A stretch of DNA of 64,000 nucleotides, taken from assembly GCA_017446095.1 (NCBI GenBank), contig JAFSRN010000012.1:38785-102784 (forward strand), written 5' to 3'. Positions 51,772 to 59,202 of the stretch are shown in pieces (the stretch's first letter is position 1; each line of letters begins with the position of its first letter). The DNA comes from Eubacterium sp. GTDB taxonomy: Bacteria > Bacillota > Clostridia > Oscillospirales > Acutalibacteraceae. The notes below the pieces were generated by a model that was not told the origin of the DNA, did not search any database, and saw nothing but the letters and a program-made list of their open reading frames with translations. The translations under genes were made by a program, and so were the position numbers.

Positions 51772-51859
51772 TGTTCCAAGTGTTCCAAGCAATTATAGTA
51801 ATTTCCTATATAAAAAGAAAACTAAAAAAACACCATTTTTACTTGGAACACTTGGAACA
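51772..51859. repeat. Perfect 18-bp inverted repeat around a 52-base AT-rich loop
   Basis: TGTTCCAAGTGTTCCAAG (51772-51789) and CTTGGAACACTTGGAACA (51842-51859) are exactly complementary. Each arm contains the direct repeat TTCCAAG twice, 9 bases apart. It lies just upstream of the Na/Pi promoter and downstream of the FRG gene. Next to it, 51873-51893 forms a family B-like hairpin core (GGCATGGACAACATCCACACCC). 51894-51986 has short imperfect hairpins and no gene. Confidence 0.8.
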
Positions 51860-51986
51860 ATGTAATAAGGGCATGGACAACATCCACACCCTTTGCCTTG
51901 GTTATTTATTCTAACGATGTTATTGTGCAAAAGAATAAGAGCTGAGGCTTATTATCCTTTAGCACAGGTGGGCTTTGGATAATGCG

Positions 51987-52919
51987 TTATTTTTTAATTG
52001 CTTTTGCAACCTTAACAAGGTCGGTAATGTATTTGTATGAATAATACGGGTACTTGCTCTGCAAAAAGTCGAGCAAATCGGGGCAGATGCTTTTGTCTAT
52101 CAGCCACTTCTTGACGTTAAATTCTTCGCGGATTTTCTTTGTAAGGTACGACTTGCCCATAAGGCTGAAGTCGTCGAGCAGCAGGAACACGCCCTGCTGG
52201 TATATCATCAGATCGTTAGTCGGCACGTCAATCAGCTTGGCGTGCGGCGCATTCATCTGCAGCATAAAGTTAGTTCCGCCAAAGCGCTCGCGTATGCGCC
52301 TGTAGTCGTCAATCGCCTCAAACGGATTTTCAAGCTTATAGTTGAGTTCAAACTTCGCTTTGTCGCGGTAAACAAGCACGCTGTAATCGCTAAGCCACCT
52401 GTTTGCGGTTTCAGCATCGGTGGTAAAGTCGTTGTCGTCCTTGATTTCAAGCGTGTAAAAAAGGATATCCTCTTTAAACTCCTCCCTGTCCTTGAGCGCA
52501 AACGACAGCGCAGGATACGGACTTTTTGTAAAGTCAATCAGCGGACTGACGCCTATGTAGTGCTGCGAAAAGGCAAGGAATTTATACAGATTATCGCGGT
52601 CAACTTCGCCGATTATATCGCTGTAAAGGCTGTAGTAATCGCTCATTTTGCGGTAGTAGTTGCAAATATAATCGCTGTCAATCAGGCTGACAAAGCGGTT
52701 TTGCGGAATCAGCGCGTCCTTGTTTCTGAAAATTGTGGGCAGCAGCGGACGCGTAATGCTGACCCTGCTTTCGCCGCGGTAGAAAATGCGCTTTCCGTTT
52801 TCGTACGGCTTCAGCAGATAATAGTTGAAGTCGTCGAGGTTATCTATTGTTTTAGTATCGATTCTGAAATCGAAATCGAATTCGTTATCAAGCCTGTCAA
52901 AAAACTCTTTTTGTTTCAT
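51987..52919 (-). CDS. FRG-domain protein
   Basis: 310 residues. The motif FYRGESRVSITRPLLPTIFRN near residue 47 is the F-R-G signature; FLAFSQHYIGVSPLIDFTKSPYPALSFAL and GTNFMLQMNAPHAKLIDVP complete the domain pattern. FRG domains resemble ADP-ribosyltransferase folds and occur in uncharacterised proteins, some in defence islands; activity unproven. Soluble. AAGGTAG before the ATG. Encoded 8 bases after DUF2804 with no visible promoter between, so co-transcribed. Confidence 0.85.
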   Translation of the reverse strand: MKQKEFFDRLDNEFDFDFRIDTKTIDNLDDFNYYLLKPYENGKRIFYRGESRVSITRPLLPTIFRNKDALIPQNRFVSLIDSDYICNYYRKMSDYYSLYSDIIGEVDRDNLYKFLAFSQHYIGVSPLIDFTKSPYPALSFALKDREEFKEDILFYTLEIKDDNDFTTDAETANRWLSDYSVLVYRDKAKFELNYKLENPFEAIDDYRRIRERFGGTNFMLQMNAPHAKLIDVPTNDLMIYQQGVFLLLDDFSLMGKSYLTKKIREEFNVKKWLIDKSICPDLLDFLQSKYPYYSYKYITDLVKVAKAIKK

Positions 52920-52927
52920 ACTCTACC

Positions 52928-53953
52928 TTAATATTTATTGTGTACTTTTTCCGCAAAGCACGGGAAGTCCTTGATTTCGATTTTTGTGCCGTCGTCGAGG
53001 ATTGCATAGCCTGTCATTTTGCCGAAAACCTGATGCTGTTCGGTCTGGATAACCTTGAGGTCAAGGCTGTCCGCCCTGTCAACAACGGGCACAAAGTCCA
53101 TCTCGAACCTGCCGTCGTTTGAGGTAAATGTCCACGGGTCGGTGTAATTGTCGCTGATATTGAAGGTTATATCCTCAAGCTTATTGGCAACGCCGTTGTA
53201 GAAAACAACATTCTCGCTTGCGGCGCTTGTGTTGCCGAAGCCGTAGCCGATGTTGAAGCCGAACGGCACGCCGTCAACCTGACCGCTGCCGCTGCCCCAG
53301 TACCACACATTGTCGTAAGTCCAGACGCCGCGTCCCCAGTCAAGACCGCCGAAGTCGGTATCGGGATTTGCTTCAAACGTCACGCCGTCGTATTCCATTT
53401 TGCCGTGGGCGCGCATGCAGTTAATTTTCTGGTTATAGTAAAACGCCTGCGGGTCGTCGTCCCACGGGGTGGCGATAACCATGCTGTCCTGCGGCTCGTC
53501 AGTCAGCAGAATATTGCAGCGGATTCCCCTGCCCTTGTTGTAGGACGGGTAGTTCATACGCAGCACCCTGCCCTTGTCCGTGTGCAGGAACTCGATTGCA
53601 ACCTTGCCGTTTTTGAACTTAACGTTGCCCGCTTTGGAAGTGGGCGGCATATTGCGCTTGCCAAGCGGCATAACCTCTATCTGCGACTCTGTGTTGGCAA
53701 AGCCGCTCTTCATATCAACAATACTTACAGAGTGCAAGCCGATGTAGCCGAGGTCGGCAACCGTAAGGCACAAAACGAGCTGCGCAGAGTTGAGCATAAC
53801 GTAGTAGTAATCCCACTCTTTAATGCGTGTTTTGCGCTTTTTGATGTCGTTTCTGTCGTAAATCTGCACAAGAGATTTAGACCAGCCGGGTTCGATAAGA
53901 ACACCGTTTTCGTCAAGCAGTTTGTGAGCCTGTGTAACTTCGTGATTTCGCAT
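52928..53953 (-). CDS. DUF2804 protein
   Basis: 341 residues. The start NHEVTQAHKLLDENGVLIEPGWSKSLVQIYDRNDIKKRKTRIKEWDYYYVM and GGLDWGRGVWTYDNVWYWGSGSGQVDGVPFGFNIGYGFGNTSAASENVVFYNG are characteristic of DUF2804, a family of lipocalin-like beta-barrel proteins with unknown role, sometimes linked to lipid or hydroxylated substrate handling. No signal peptide. The repeat block 53972-54125 lies directly upstream and no promoter is evident there. Confidence 0.88.
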   Translation of the reverse strand: MRNHEVTQAHKLLDENGVLIEPGWSKSLVQIYDRNDIKKRKTRIKEWDYYYVMLNSAQLVLCLTVADLGYIGLHSVSIVDMKSGFANTESQIEVMPLGKRNMPPTSKAGNVKFKNGKVAIEFLHTDKGRVLRMNYPSYNKGRGIRCNILLTDEPQDSMVIATPWDDDPQAFYYNQKINCMRAHGKMEYDGVTFEANPDTDFGGLDWGRGVWTYDNVWYWGSGSGQVDGVPFGFNIGYGFGNTSAASENVVFYNGVANKLEDITFNISDNYTDPWTFTSNDGRFEMDFVPVVDRADSLDLKVIQTEQHQVFGKMTGYAILDDGTKIEIKDFPCFAEKVHNKY

Positions 53954-53971
53954 AATTTTACTCCTTATATA

Positions 53972-54125
53972 ATTATGAATTATGAATTTTGGTTACTCGC
54001 TGCGCTCGGGCAATAAGTAGGGGTCAATCACGATTGACCCGTGGCGGGCGATTCTTGAATCGCCCCTACAACAGGTGTGGACAGAGTCCACCCTCAATTC
54101 ATCATTTATCATTCATCATTTATCA
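53972..54125. repeat. Composite repeat: heptads, module, family A hairpins and family B core
   Basis: AATTATGAATTATGAAT (53970-53987); module GGTTACTCGCTGCGCTCGGGCAATAA (53991-54016); hairpin GTAGGGGTCAATC AC GATTGACCC (54017-54040); GGGCGATTCTTGAATCGCCC with CTAC (54046-54069); a core GGTGTGGACAGAGTCCACC (about 54074-54092); ATTCATC-type heptads (54095-54125) that run into the peptidase stop. It displays all modules in one block. Confidence 0.8.
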
Positions 54126-55224
54126 TTAATTTAAGTGCCAACTCTGCTGCGGTGGTGAGTTGATCGACTGTAGTAAACTCCTCCACGCTGTGGCAGTTGT
54201 TCATACCGGTTGACACAACTATACCGTCTATGCCGTGCTGCGCAAGGACGTTGTTGTCAGAGCCGCCGAAGGTGGGCGCGCACTCGCCTTTGAGTCCGAG
54301 TTCGCTGCAGCAAGCCTTGAAGCGCGTGATAACCGGGTTATCATCTGCAACGCTGAACGCGTGGATTGACTTTGATGTTTCAAACTCAACGGTCGCGCCG
54401 AACTCCGCAGCCGCGTCCTCGCAAATCTTTTTAACCTCGGCAAACTTCACATCGCTCATCGCGTCGTCAAAGCTGCGGATTTCGCCCTTAATCGTGCAGA
54501 GGTCGGGTACAATGTTTGTCGCCTTGCCGCCCTCAATCACGCCGACGTTGGCGGTGATTCCGTCCTCAACCGCGCCGCAGGGTATCTTTGTAACCGCGAG
54601 TGCAGCCGCCTTAACAGCGTGTATGCCGAGGTGCGACGCAAATCCTGCGTGCGCCGACCTGCCGACGAACTTTGCCGTGTAGGTCAGGATTGTGGGCGCT
54701 GACGATGCGGCAGAGCCGATTTCGCCGTCGAGGTCAAAGACATACGCCTGCTTTGACCTGATGCTGCCGTAGTCAAGCGCCGTTGCACCGCCGCCGTGAG
54801 TTTCCTCCGCCACGGTAAACACAAGCTCAAGCGGTCTGTGCGGCAGGTTATTTTCCTTAATAACAGTCAGCGCCTCGAGGATGGAAACCACGCCGGCAAG
54901 GTCGTCAGAGCCAAGCACGGTGTCGCCGTTTGAGGTAATGGTGCCGTCGTCGTGAATAATCGCCTGCTTGCCGTGCGAGGGCTCAACCGTATCCATATGC
55001 GAGGAAAACAGCAGCGGCTCGGCGTTAATATCACCTTCGAAGTATGCGTGCAGATTGCCTGTAGTTCCGCCGATTTTTGCGCCTGCGCCGTCCTCCTGAG
55101 CCTCAATGCCCAGCGTTTGCAGGTAGTCTTTTATGTAGTTGCACACAAGCCTTTCGTCATATGACGGGCTGTCAAGCGCAACCATAGATGTGAAATTCTT
55201 TAGAATTCTGTTTTTGTTAACCAT
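54109..55224 (-). CDS. M20-family metallopeptidase (PepT-like)
   Basis: 371 residues. Zinc-site elements SSHMDTVEPS, GSDDLAGVVSILEAL, VFTVAEETHGGGATALDY and the dimerisation domain (VGRSAHAGFASHLGIHAVKAAALAV) match peptidase T-like M20 proteins; the C-terminal FGGSDNNVLAQHGIDGIVVSTGMNNCHSVEEF contains further ligands. Probably a tri- or dipeptide aminopeptidase in the cytoplasm. The 3' end overlaps the heptad repeat block, so the last residues may be repeat-derived. Promoter at 55243-55271. Confidence 0.92.
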   Translation of the reverse strand: MVNKNRILKNFTSMVALDSPSYDERLVCNYIKDYLQTLGIEAQEDGAGAKIGGTTGNLHAYFEGDINAEPLLFSSHMDTVEPSHGKQAIIHDDGTITSNGDTVLGSDDLAGVVSILEALTVIKENNLPHRPLELVFTVAEETHGGGATALDYGSIRSKQAYVFDLDGEIGSAASSAPTILTYTAKFVGRSAHAGFASHLGIHAVKAAALAVTKIPCGAVEDGITANVGVIEGGKATNIVPDLCTIKGEIRSFDDAMSDVKFAEVKKICEDAAAEFGATVEFETSKSIHAFSVADDNPVITRFKACCSELGLKGECAPTFGGSDNNVLAQHGIDGIVVSTGMNNCHSVEEFTTVDQLTTAAELALKLMINDE

Positions 55225-55242
55225 AATATCACCCTAATTATT

Positions 55243-55271
55243 AATATAACATTTATATATCCGTCTTGCAA
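55243..55271 (-). promoter_or_regulatory. Promoter of the M20 peptidase gene
   Basis: On the minus strand -35 TTGCAA (55266-55271), 17-base spacer, -10 TATATT (55243-55248). It diverges from the serine hydrolase promoter. Confidence 0.6.
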
Positions 55272-55287
55272 GTGTACAAATAAATAA

Positions 55288-55316
55288 TTGACACGTTGGT
55301 GTTATTGCTTTATACT
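55288..55316 (+). promoter_or_regulatory. Promoter of the serine hydrolase gene
   Basis: -35 TTGACA (55288-55293), 17-base spacer, -10 TATACT (55311-55316); close to consensus. Confidence 0.8.
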
Positions 55317-55338
55317 GTAATTGAAAAGAGGTAGTATT

Positions 55339-56919
55339 ATGGGGTACAAATTTGAAAGAGCGTCCTGCACCGAAAGCGGGATAAATCCCAAGGCGGTTTA
55401 CGATTTTATTAATAAGGCGGAAAAGGAGAATCTCGGTATCGACAGTTTTATGCTGCTAAAGGGCGGCAAGGTCGTTGCCGAGGGTTGCCATGCGCCGTAC
55501 ACAATGGATTCGCCGCACGTTTTGTACTCTTTTTCCAAATCCGTTACTGCGATTGCGCTTATGTACGCTGTTGACGAGGGCAAAATTTCGCTCAACGACT
55601 CAATTACAAAGTTCTTCCCGCAGTACGATAAGCACAGAAGAAATGAAAAAATCACCGTGCGCCACCTTGTTACGATGACCGCAGGCAAGATGGTAGGCAT
55701 GGCGAAGAACAGGCACCACAAGGACTGGATTAAAATTTTCTTTGACGCACCTGCGATTGCAAAGCCGGGCAAGCAGTATATGTATGTGAACGACAACTTC
55801 TATATGCTGTCCGCAATAATCGGCAAGGTTTACGGCGAAACGCTGGTCGACTTCCTCTACCCTCGCCTTTTTGAGCATCTGGAGATTGAAAAGCCTGTGT
55901 GGGAGGTTGACGACTTCGGCTACGCTGCAGGCGGCTGGGGGCTCTATATGAGTATTACCGACACCGCAAAGCTCATCCAGTGCTGCGCAAACGGCGGAAA
56001 GTGGCAGGGCAAGCAGATTTTGCCCGAAGAACAGCTTAAAGAGTTTACAAAGTACCAGGTGCCAACGCTTAACAAAGGGCAGATTGACGTAACAAAGGGC
56101 TACGGCTACGGCTTCTGGCGCACATCGATACCCGATACATACCGCGCGTACGGACTGCACGGGCAGATGGGCTATGTGTTTGAAAAGAAGGACACCGTGC
56201 TTGTTATCCACGCAGGTATTTCCAAGGACGAGCTGCTTGCGCTCGCGGTTGACAAGCTGGCAGAAACGCTTTGGGACGAGCCCGTTGCAGAGTATGAGGA
56301 TAAGCTCAAAGACCTGCTGAGTTCCCTCGGCGACAAGGACAATCTGCCGATTGAGCCGCGCAGCACAAAGCTTGAGCAGAAGTTCAACCAGAAGGAACTG
56401 AAAACGCGCTCGACGATGTTTGCGTCTATGCTGCACGCAACGATGTCCACCGTTATGAATGAGCTCAGCGGCAACACAGACAGATTTATACTCAGCCTTG
56501 AAAAGAACGGCGACCTATCGCTGATGTGGAAAGAGGGCTTTGACGTCAACACGATTGTGCTTGGTATGGAAAACAAGTACGTTTACAACAAGATTACTCT
56601 TGCAGGGCTTAAGTTCACCGCCTGCACAAAGGCTGCGTGGACTACGCCGAGAGTGCTTACGGTTTACGTCAGGCTGCTTGAGGGCTGCCATGTGCGCAAG
56701 CTTGTGTTTGTGTTTGACAACGAGGGCAAGGTAATCATACGCAACGATTCCTACCCCGATATGCCGACGCTCGCAGTGCATTATATGGATTTTTCGGGCT
56801 TCCCTCTGCCGGATAAGCTTGAAAGCCTGCTATTAAACCACGTTGCACCTGCAGTGCTGCTGATTGGTGAACCGAACTTCAGAATCCAGAAAATGGTAAA
56901 CGATTTCCTTATGGAATAG
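55339..56919 (+). CDS. Serine hydrolase (class C beta-lactamase/esterase type)
   Basis: 526 residues from the ATG at 55339 with AGAGG at 7 bases. SxxK motif SFSK (64-67) in VLYSFSKSVTAIAL and YVN-type motif in KQYMYVNDNFYMLSAI, then HGQMG for the third motif, mark the penicillin-binding-protein-like fold of class C beta-lactamases and related esterases or peptidases. No signal peptide, so more likely a cytoplasmic esterase or amidase than a beta-lactamase. The C-terminal 200 residues are a separate domain with beta-strand pattern. The -10 lies only 22 bases before the ATG, so the leader is short. Confidence 0.9.
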   Translation: MGYKFERASCTESGINPKAVYDFINKAEKENLGIDSFMLLKGGKVVAEGCHAPYTMDSPHVLYSFSKSVTAIALMYAVDEGKISLNDSITKFFPQYDKHRRNEKITVRHLVTMTAGKMVGMAKNRHHKDWIKIFFDAPAIAKPGKQYMYVNDNFYMLSAIIGKVYGETLVDFLYPRLFEHLEIEKPVWEVDDFGYAAGGWGLYMSITDTAKLIQCCANGGKWQGKQILPEEQLKEFTKYQVPTLNKGQIDVTKGYGYGFWRTSIPDTYRAYGLHGQMGYVFEKKDTVLVIHAGISKDELLALAVDKLAETLWDEPVAEYEDKLKDLLSSLGDKDNLPIEPRSTKLEQKFNQKELKTRSTMFASMLHATMSTVMNELSGNTDRFILSLEKNGDLSLMWKEGFDVNTIVLGMENKYVYNKITLAGLKFTACTKAAWTTPRVLTVYVRLLEGCHVRKLVFVFDNEGKVIIRNDSYPDMPTLAVHYMDFSGFPLPDKLESLLLNHVAPAVLLIGEPNFRIQKMVNDFLME

Positions 56920-56920
56920 C

Positions 56921-56950
56921 AAACAGGACAGCGTGGGCTGTCCTGTTTTA
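56921..56950. terminator. Terminator after the serine hydrolase gene
   Basis: AAACAGGACAGC GTGG GCTGTCCTGTTT, a 12-bp stem with T-run; symmetric A/T ends suit both directions. Confidence 0.85.
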
Positions 56951-56963
56951 GTTTGCAGTTTTC

Positions 56964-57018
56964 GGTCACTCGCTTCGCTCAAACAATAATACGGGTCGTC
57001 GGGGACGCCGACCCCTAC
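56964..57018. repeat. Composite repeat between two terminators
   Basis: Module GGTCACTCGCTTCGCTCAAACAATAA (56964-56989) and hairpin ACGGGTCGTC..GCCGACCCCTAC (56991-57018). A typical module-then-hairpin pair. Confidence 0.8.
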
Positions 57019-57022
57019 ATAC

Positions 57023-57050
57023 AAAAAGCACCGCGTTTGCGGTGCTTTAA
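57023..57050 (-). terminator. Terminator after tsf
   Basis: On the minus strand AAAGCACCGC AAAC GCGGTGCTTT then TT; T-run continues. It sits 7 bases after the tsf stop. Confidence 0.85.
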
Positions 57051-57056
57051 AACTAT

Positions 57057-57998
57057 TTAGCCGTTAATCTGCTTTGCGATTTCCTCTGCAAAGTTTTCTT
57101 CTCTCTTCTCGAGACCGTCGCCCTTCATCATTCTGATGAAGCCGTTGCACTTAATCTCTGTGCCGAGCTCTTTTGCAACTGAATCAACGTAGCCCTTTAC
57201 GCTGCCCTGGAAGATGTCGCCGCGTACGAATTCCTGCTCAACAAGGCAGTTTTCCTTGTAGTACTTGCCCATCTTACCCTCTGCAATTTTAGCGAGTACC
57301 TGCTCGGGCTTGGAAGCCATCTTCGGGTCCTCTTTCATCTGTGCAGCAAGGATGCTCTTTTCGTGCTCTACAACGTCTGCAGGAACAGATGCCTGGTCAA
57401 GGTATGCAGGGCTCATAGCAGCAATCTGCATTGCAACGTTCTTGCCCATAGCCTCAAACTCTGCTGTGTCAGCCTTTGCCTCGTCAGCAACGTCAAAGCC
57501 AACCATAACGCCTACGCTGCCGCCTGCGTGAATGTAAGTTGAAACGATGCCTTCCATTCTCTCGAAACGGCGAACCTTCATATTCTCGCCGATTGCAAGA
57601 ACAAGGTCGTTCAGTGTTTCAGTAACAGTTCTGTCTGTGCCGTCGAACTTTGCTTCCTTAAGAACCTCAACGTCTGCAGGGTCAGTTGCAAGGATTGTCT
57701 TTGCAACGCCTTCAACGAAGTTCATAAACTTTTCGTTCTTTGCAACGAAGTCTGTTTCCGAGTTAACCTCTACAACAACGCCCTTCTTTGCAGCCTTGTC
57801 GTAGTAAGGAAGTACAACACCCTCTGCGGCGATTCTTGACGCCTTCTTCTGTGCTGCTGCAAGACCTCTTTCACGAAGGAAGTCGATTGCCTTATCCATA
57901 TCGCCGTCAGCTTCAACAAGTGCCTTTTTGCACTCCATCATACCAACGCCGGTCTTTTCACGAAGTTCTTTAACATCTTTTGCTGAAATGTTAGCCAT
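57057..57998 (-). CDS. tsf: Elongation factor Ts
   Basis: 313 residues. The EF-Tu contact motif KELREKTGVGMMECKKALVEADGDMDKAIDFLRERGLA and the C-terminal core are canonical. It exchanges nucleotide on EF-Tu. It follows rpsB after a 170-base insertion that carries a family C element, so tsf expression relies on readthrough of that structure. Confidence 0.97.
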   Translation of the reverse strand: MANISAKDVKELREKTGVGMMECKKALVEADGDMDKAIDFLRERGLAAAQKKASRIAAEGVVLPYYDKAAKKGVVVEVNSETDFVAKNEKFMNFVEGVAKTILATDPADVEVLKEAKFDGTDRTVTETLNDLVLAIGENMKVRRFERMEGIVSTYIHAGGSVGVMVGFDVADEAKADTAEFEAMGKNVAMQIAAMSPAYLDQASVPADVVEHEKSILAAQMKEDPKMASKPEQVLAKIAEGKMGKYYKENCLVEQEFVRGDIFQGSVKGYVDSVAKELGTEIKCNGFIRMMKGDGLEKREENFAEEIAKQING

Positions 57999-58025
57999 TT
58001 TAAAATCCTCCTGTTATTTAAATTA

Positions 58026-58147
58026 GGCTTCCCCTTGAGGGGAAGCTGTCGCATTTATGCGACTGATGAGGTGTAGATGCGAAGCATCGTTATAATCATT
58101 CCACCTCATCCACCGCAAGCGGTCCCCCTTCCCCTCAAGGGGAAGGC
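58026..58147. mobile_element. Complete family C (MITE-like) element between rpsB and tsf
   Basis: Ends GGCTTCCCCTTGAGGGGAAG (58026-58045) and CTTCCCCTCAAGGGGAAGGC (58128-58147) are inverted copies, each itself a hairpin. Inside: CTGTCGCATTTATGCGAC, a GATGAGGTG/CACCTCATC pair and a GATGC/GCATC hairpin, so the whole 122 bases fold into one long imperfect stem. No open frame. It lies inside an essential operon. Confidence 0.8.
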
Positions 58148-58170
58148 AAGACTACCATTAATTCCATTTA

Positions 58171-58938
58171 TTACTCTGCTGCTTCCTCTGCCGGTGCTTC
58201 TTCAGCAGCTTCTTCTGCCTTATCTTCAGCAGTTTCTGCAGCAAGTGCGTCCTCGCCGTCTCTGCCTTCGATAACAGCGTTAGCCATTGCGCCTGCGATA
58301 AGCTTTACTGCGCGGATAGCGTCGTCGTTACCGGGGATAACGTAGTCGATTTCGTCAGGATCGCAGTTTGTGTCAACGATAGCAACAATCGGCAGACCGA
58401 GCTTCATAGCCTCGGATACAGCGATTCTCTCTTTTCTCGGGTCAACAATGAACATTGCGTCCGGAATCTTCCTCATCTCTGTGATACCGCCAAGGTACTT
58501 TTCAAGCTTTTCGATTTCAAGCTCAAGACCTGCAACTTCCTTCTTCGGGAGAAGGTCAAAAGTGCCGTCCTCCTGCATCTTCTTAAGCTGAGCAAGACGT
58601 GCAACTCTGCCGCGGATAGTCTTGAAGTTTGTGAGCATACCGCCAAGCCATCTTGCGTTAACAAAAGGCATACCGCAACGGAGTGCTTCTTCCTTAACTG
58701 ATTCCTGTGCCTGCTTCTTTGTGCCTACAAAGATGATTGAGCCGCCCTCTGCAGCGAGGTCGCGTACGAACATATAAGCCTCGTCAAGCTTCTTAACTGT
58801 TTTCTGAAGGTCGATGATGTAGATGCCGTTACGCTCTGTGAAGATGTACTCTGCCATTTTGGGGTTCCATCTTCTGGTCTGGTGTCCGAAGTGAACACCT
58901 GCTTCTAAAAGCTGTTTCATAGAAACTACGTTTGCCAT
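58171..58938 (-). CDS. rpsB: Ribosomal protein S2
   Basis: 255 residues. [61 protein letters not shown] and [27 protein letters not shown] are canonical; the Ala/Glu-rich tail is a common extension. A component of the 30S subunit. Preceded by a long leader and strong promoter. Confidence 0.98.
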   Translation of the reverse strand: MANVVSMKQLLEAGVHFGHQTRRWNPKMAEYIFTERNGIYIIDLQKTVKKLDEAYMFVRDLAAEGGSIIFVGTKKQAQESVKEEALRCGMPFVNARWLGGMLTNFKTIRGRVARLAQLKKMQEDGTFDLLPKKEVAGLELEIEKLEKYLGGITEMRKIPDAMFIVDPRKERIAVSEAMKLGLPIVAIVDTNCDPDEIDYVIPGNDDAIRAVKLIAGAMANAVIEGRDGEDALAAETAEDKAEEAAEEAPAEEAAE

Positions 58939-59050
58939 AATAATTTCCTCCTTTAAGGTTAGTCCTCCACGTGCGGCTTGGCAACAGCCTTTTAGTAACC
59001 TTCGGCTGAACCGCGCGTGTGCGTATTCGCATATCTTTTTTTACGAATGC
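58939..59050 (-). ncRNA. Structured rpsB leader (candidate ribosomal-protein regulatory RNA)
   Basis: About 110 bases lie between the predicted transcription start and the rpsB ATG. The transcript has TGCG AATA CGCA, GCGCGGTTCAGCCGAAGGTTAC, GGCTGTTGCCAAGCC hairpins and ends in CCTTAAAGGAGG, where the ribosome site can pair with itself. Leaders of this kind often mediate S2 autoregulation. I cannot assign it to a named family. Confidence 0.45.
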
Positions 59051-59056
59051 TGATAC

Positions 59057-59085
59057 ATTATAACAGATAGATTTATAAAAATCAA
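59057..59085 (-). promoter_or_regulatory. rpsB-tsf promoter
   Basis: On the minus strand -35 TTGATT (59080-59085), 17-base spacer, -10 TATAAT (59057-59062). Confidence 0.8.
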
Positions 59086-59102
59086 GAACTTTATTTGTAT
59101 TG

Positions 59103-59130
59103 TTGATATTTTTTTATTTTATGTTATAAT
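59103..59130 (+). promoter_or_regulatory. Promoter of the alpha/beta hydrolase gene
   Basis: -35 TTGATA (59103-59108), 16-base spacer, -10 TATAAT (59125-59130). The transcript then starts within a family B-like repeat (59131-59188). Confidence 0.6.
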
Positions 59131-59188
59131 TATGAATGATAAATGATGAATGATGAATTTCGGGCGGACGCTGTCCGCACCTGATTTT
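59131..59188. repeat. Partial family B element
   Basis: Heptad-type TATGAATGATAAATGATGAATGATGAATT followed by core CGGGCGGACGCTGTCCGCACCTGATTTT; the hairpin GCGGACGCTGTCCGC is the core. It forms the leader of the hydrolase gene. Confidence 0.6.
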
Positions 59189-59202
59189 AAGGAAATATGC
59201 AT

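Noticed and set aside
55600-56436. A 278-residue minus-strand frame inside the serine hydrolase gene
   Set aside because: Antisense shadow of a conserved coding region with an SxxK motif; no start signals.
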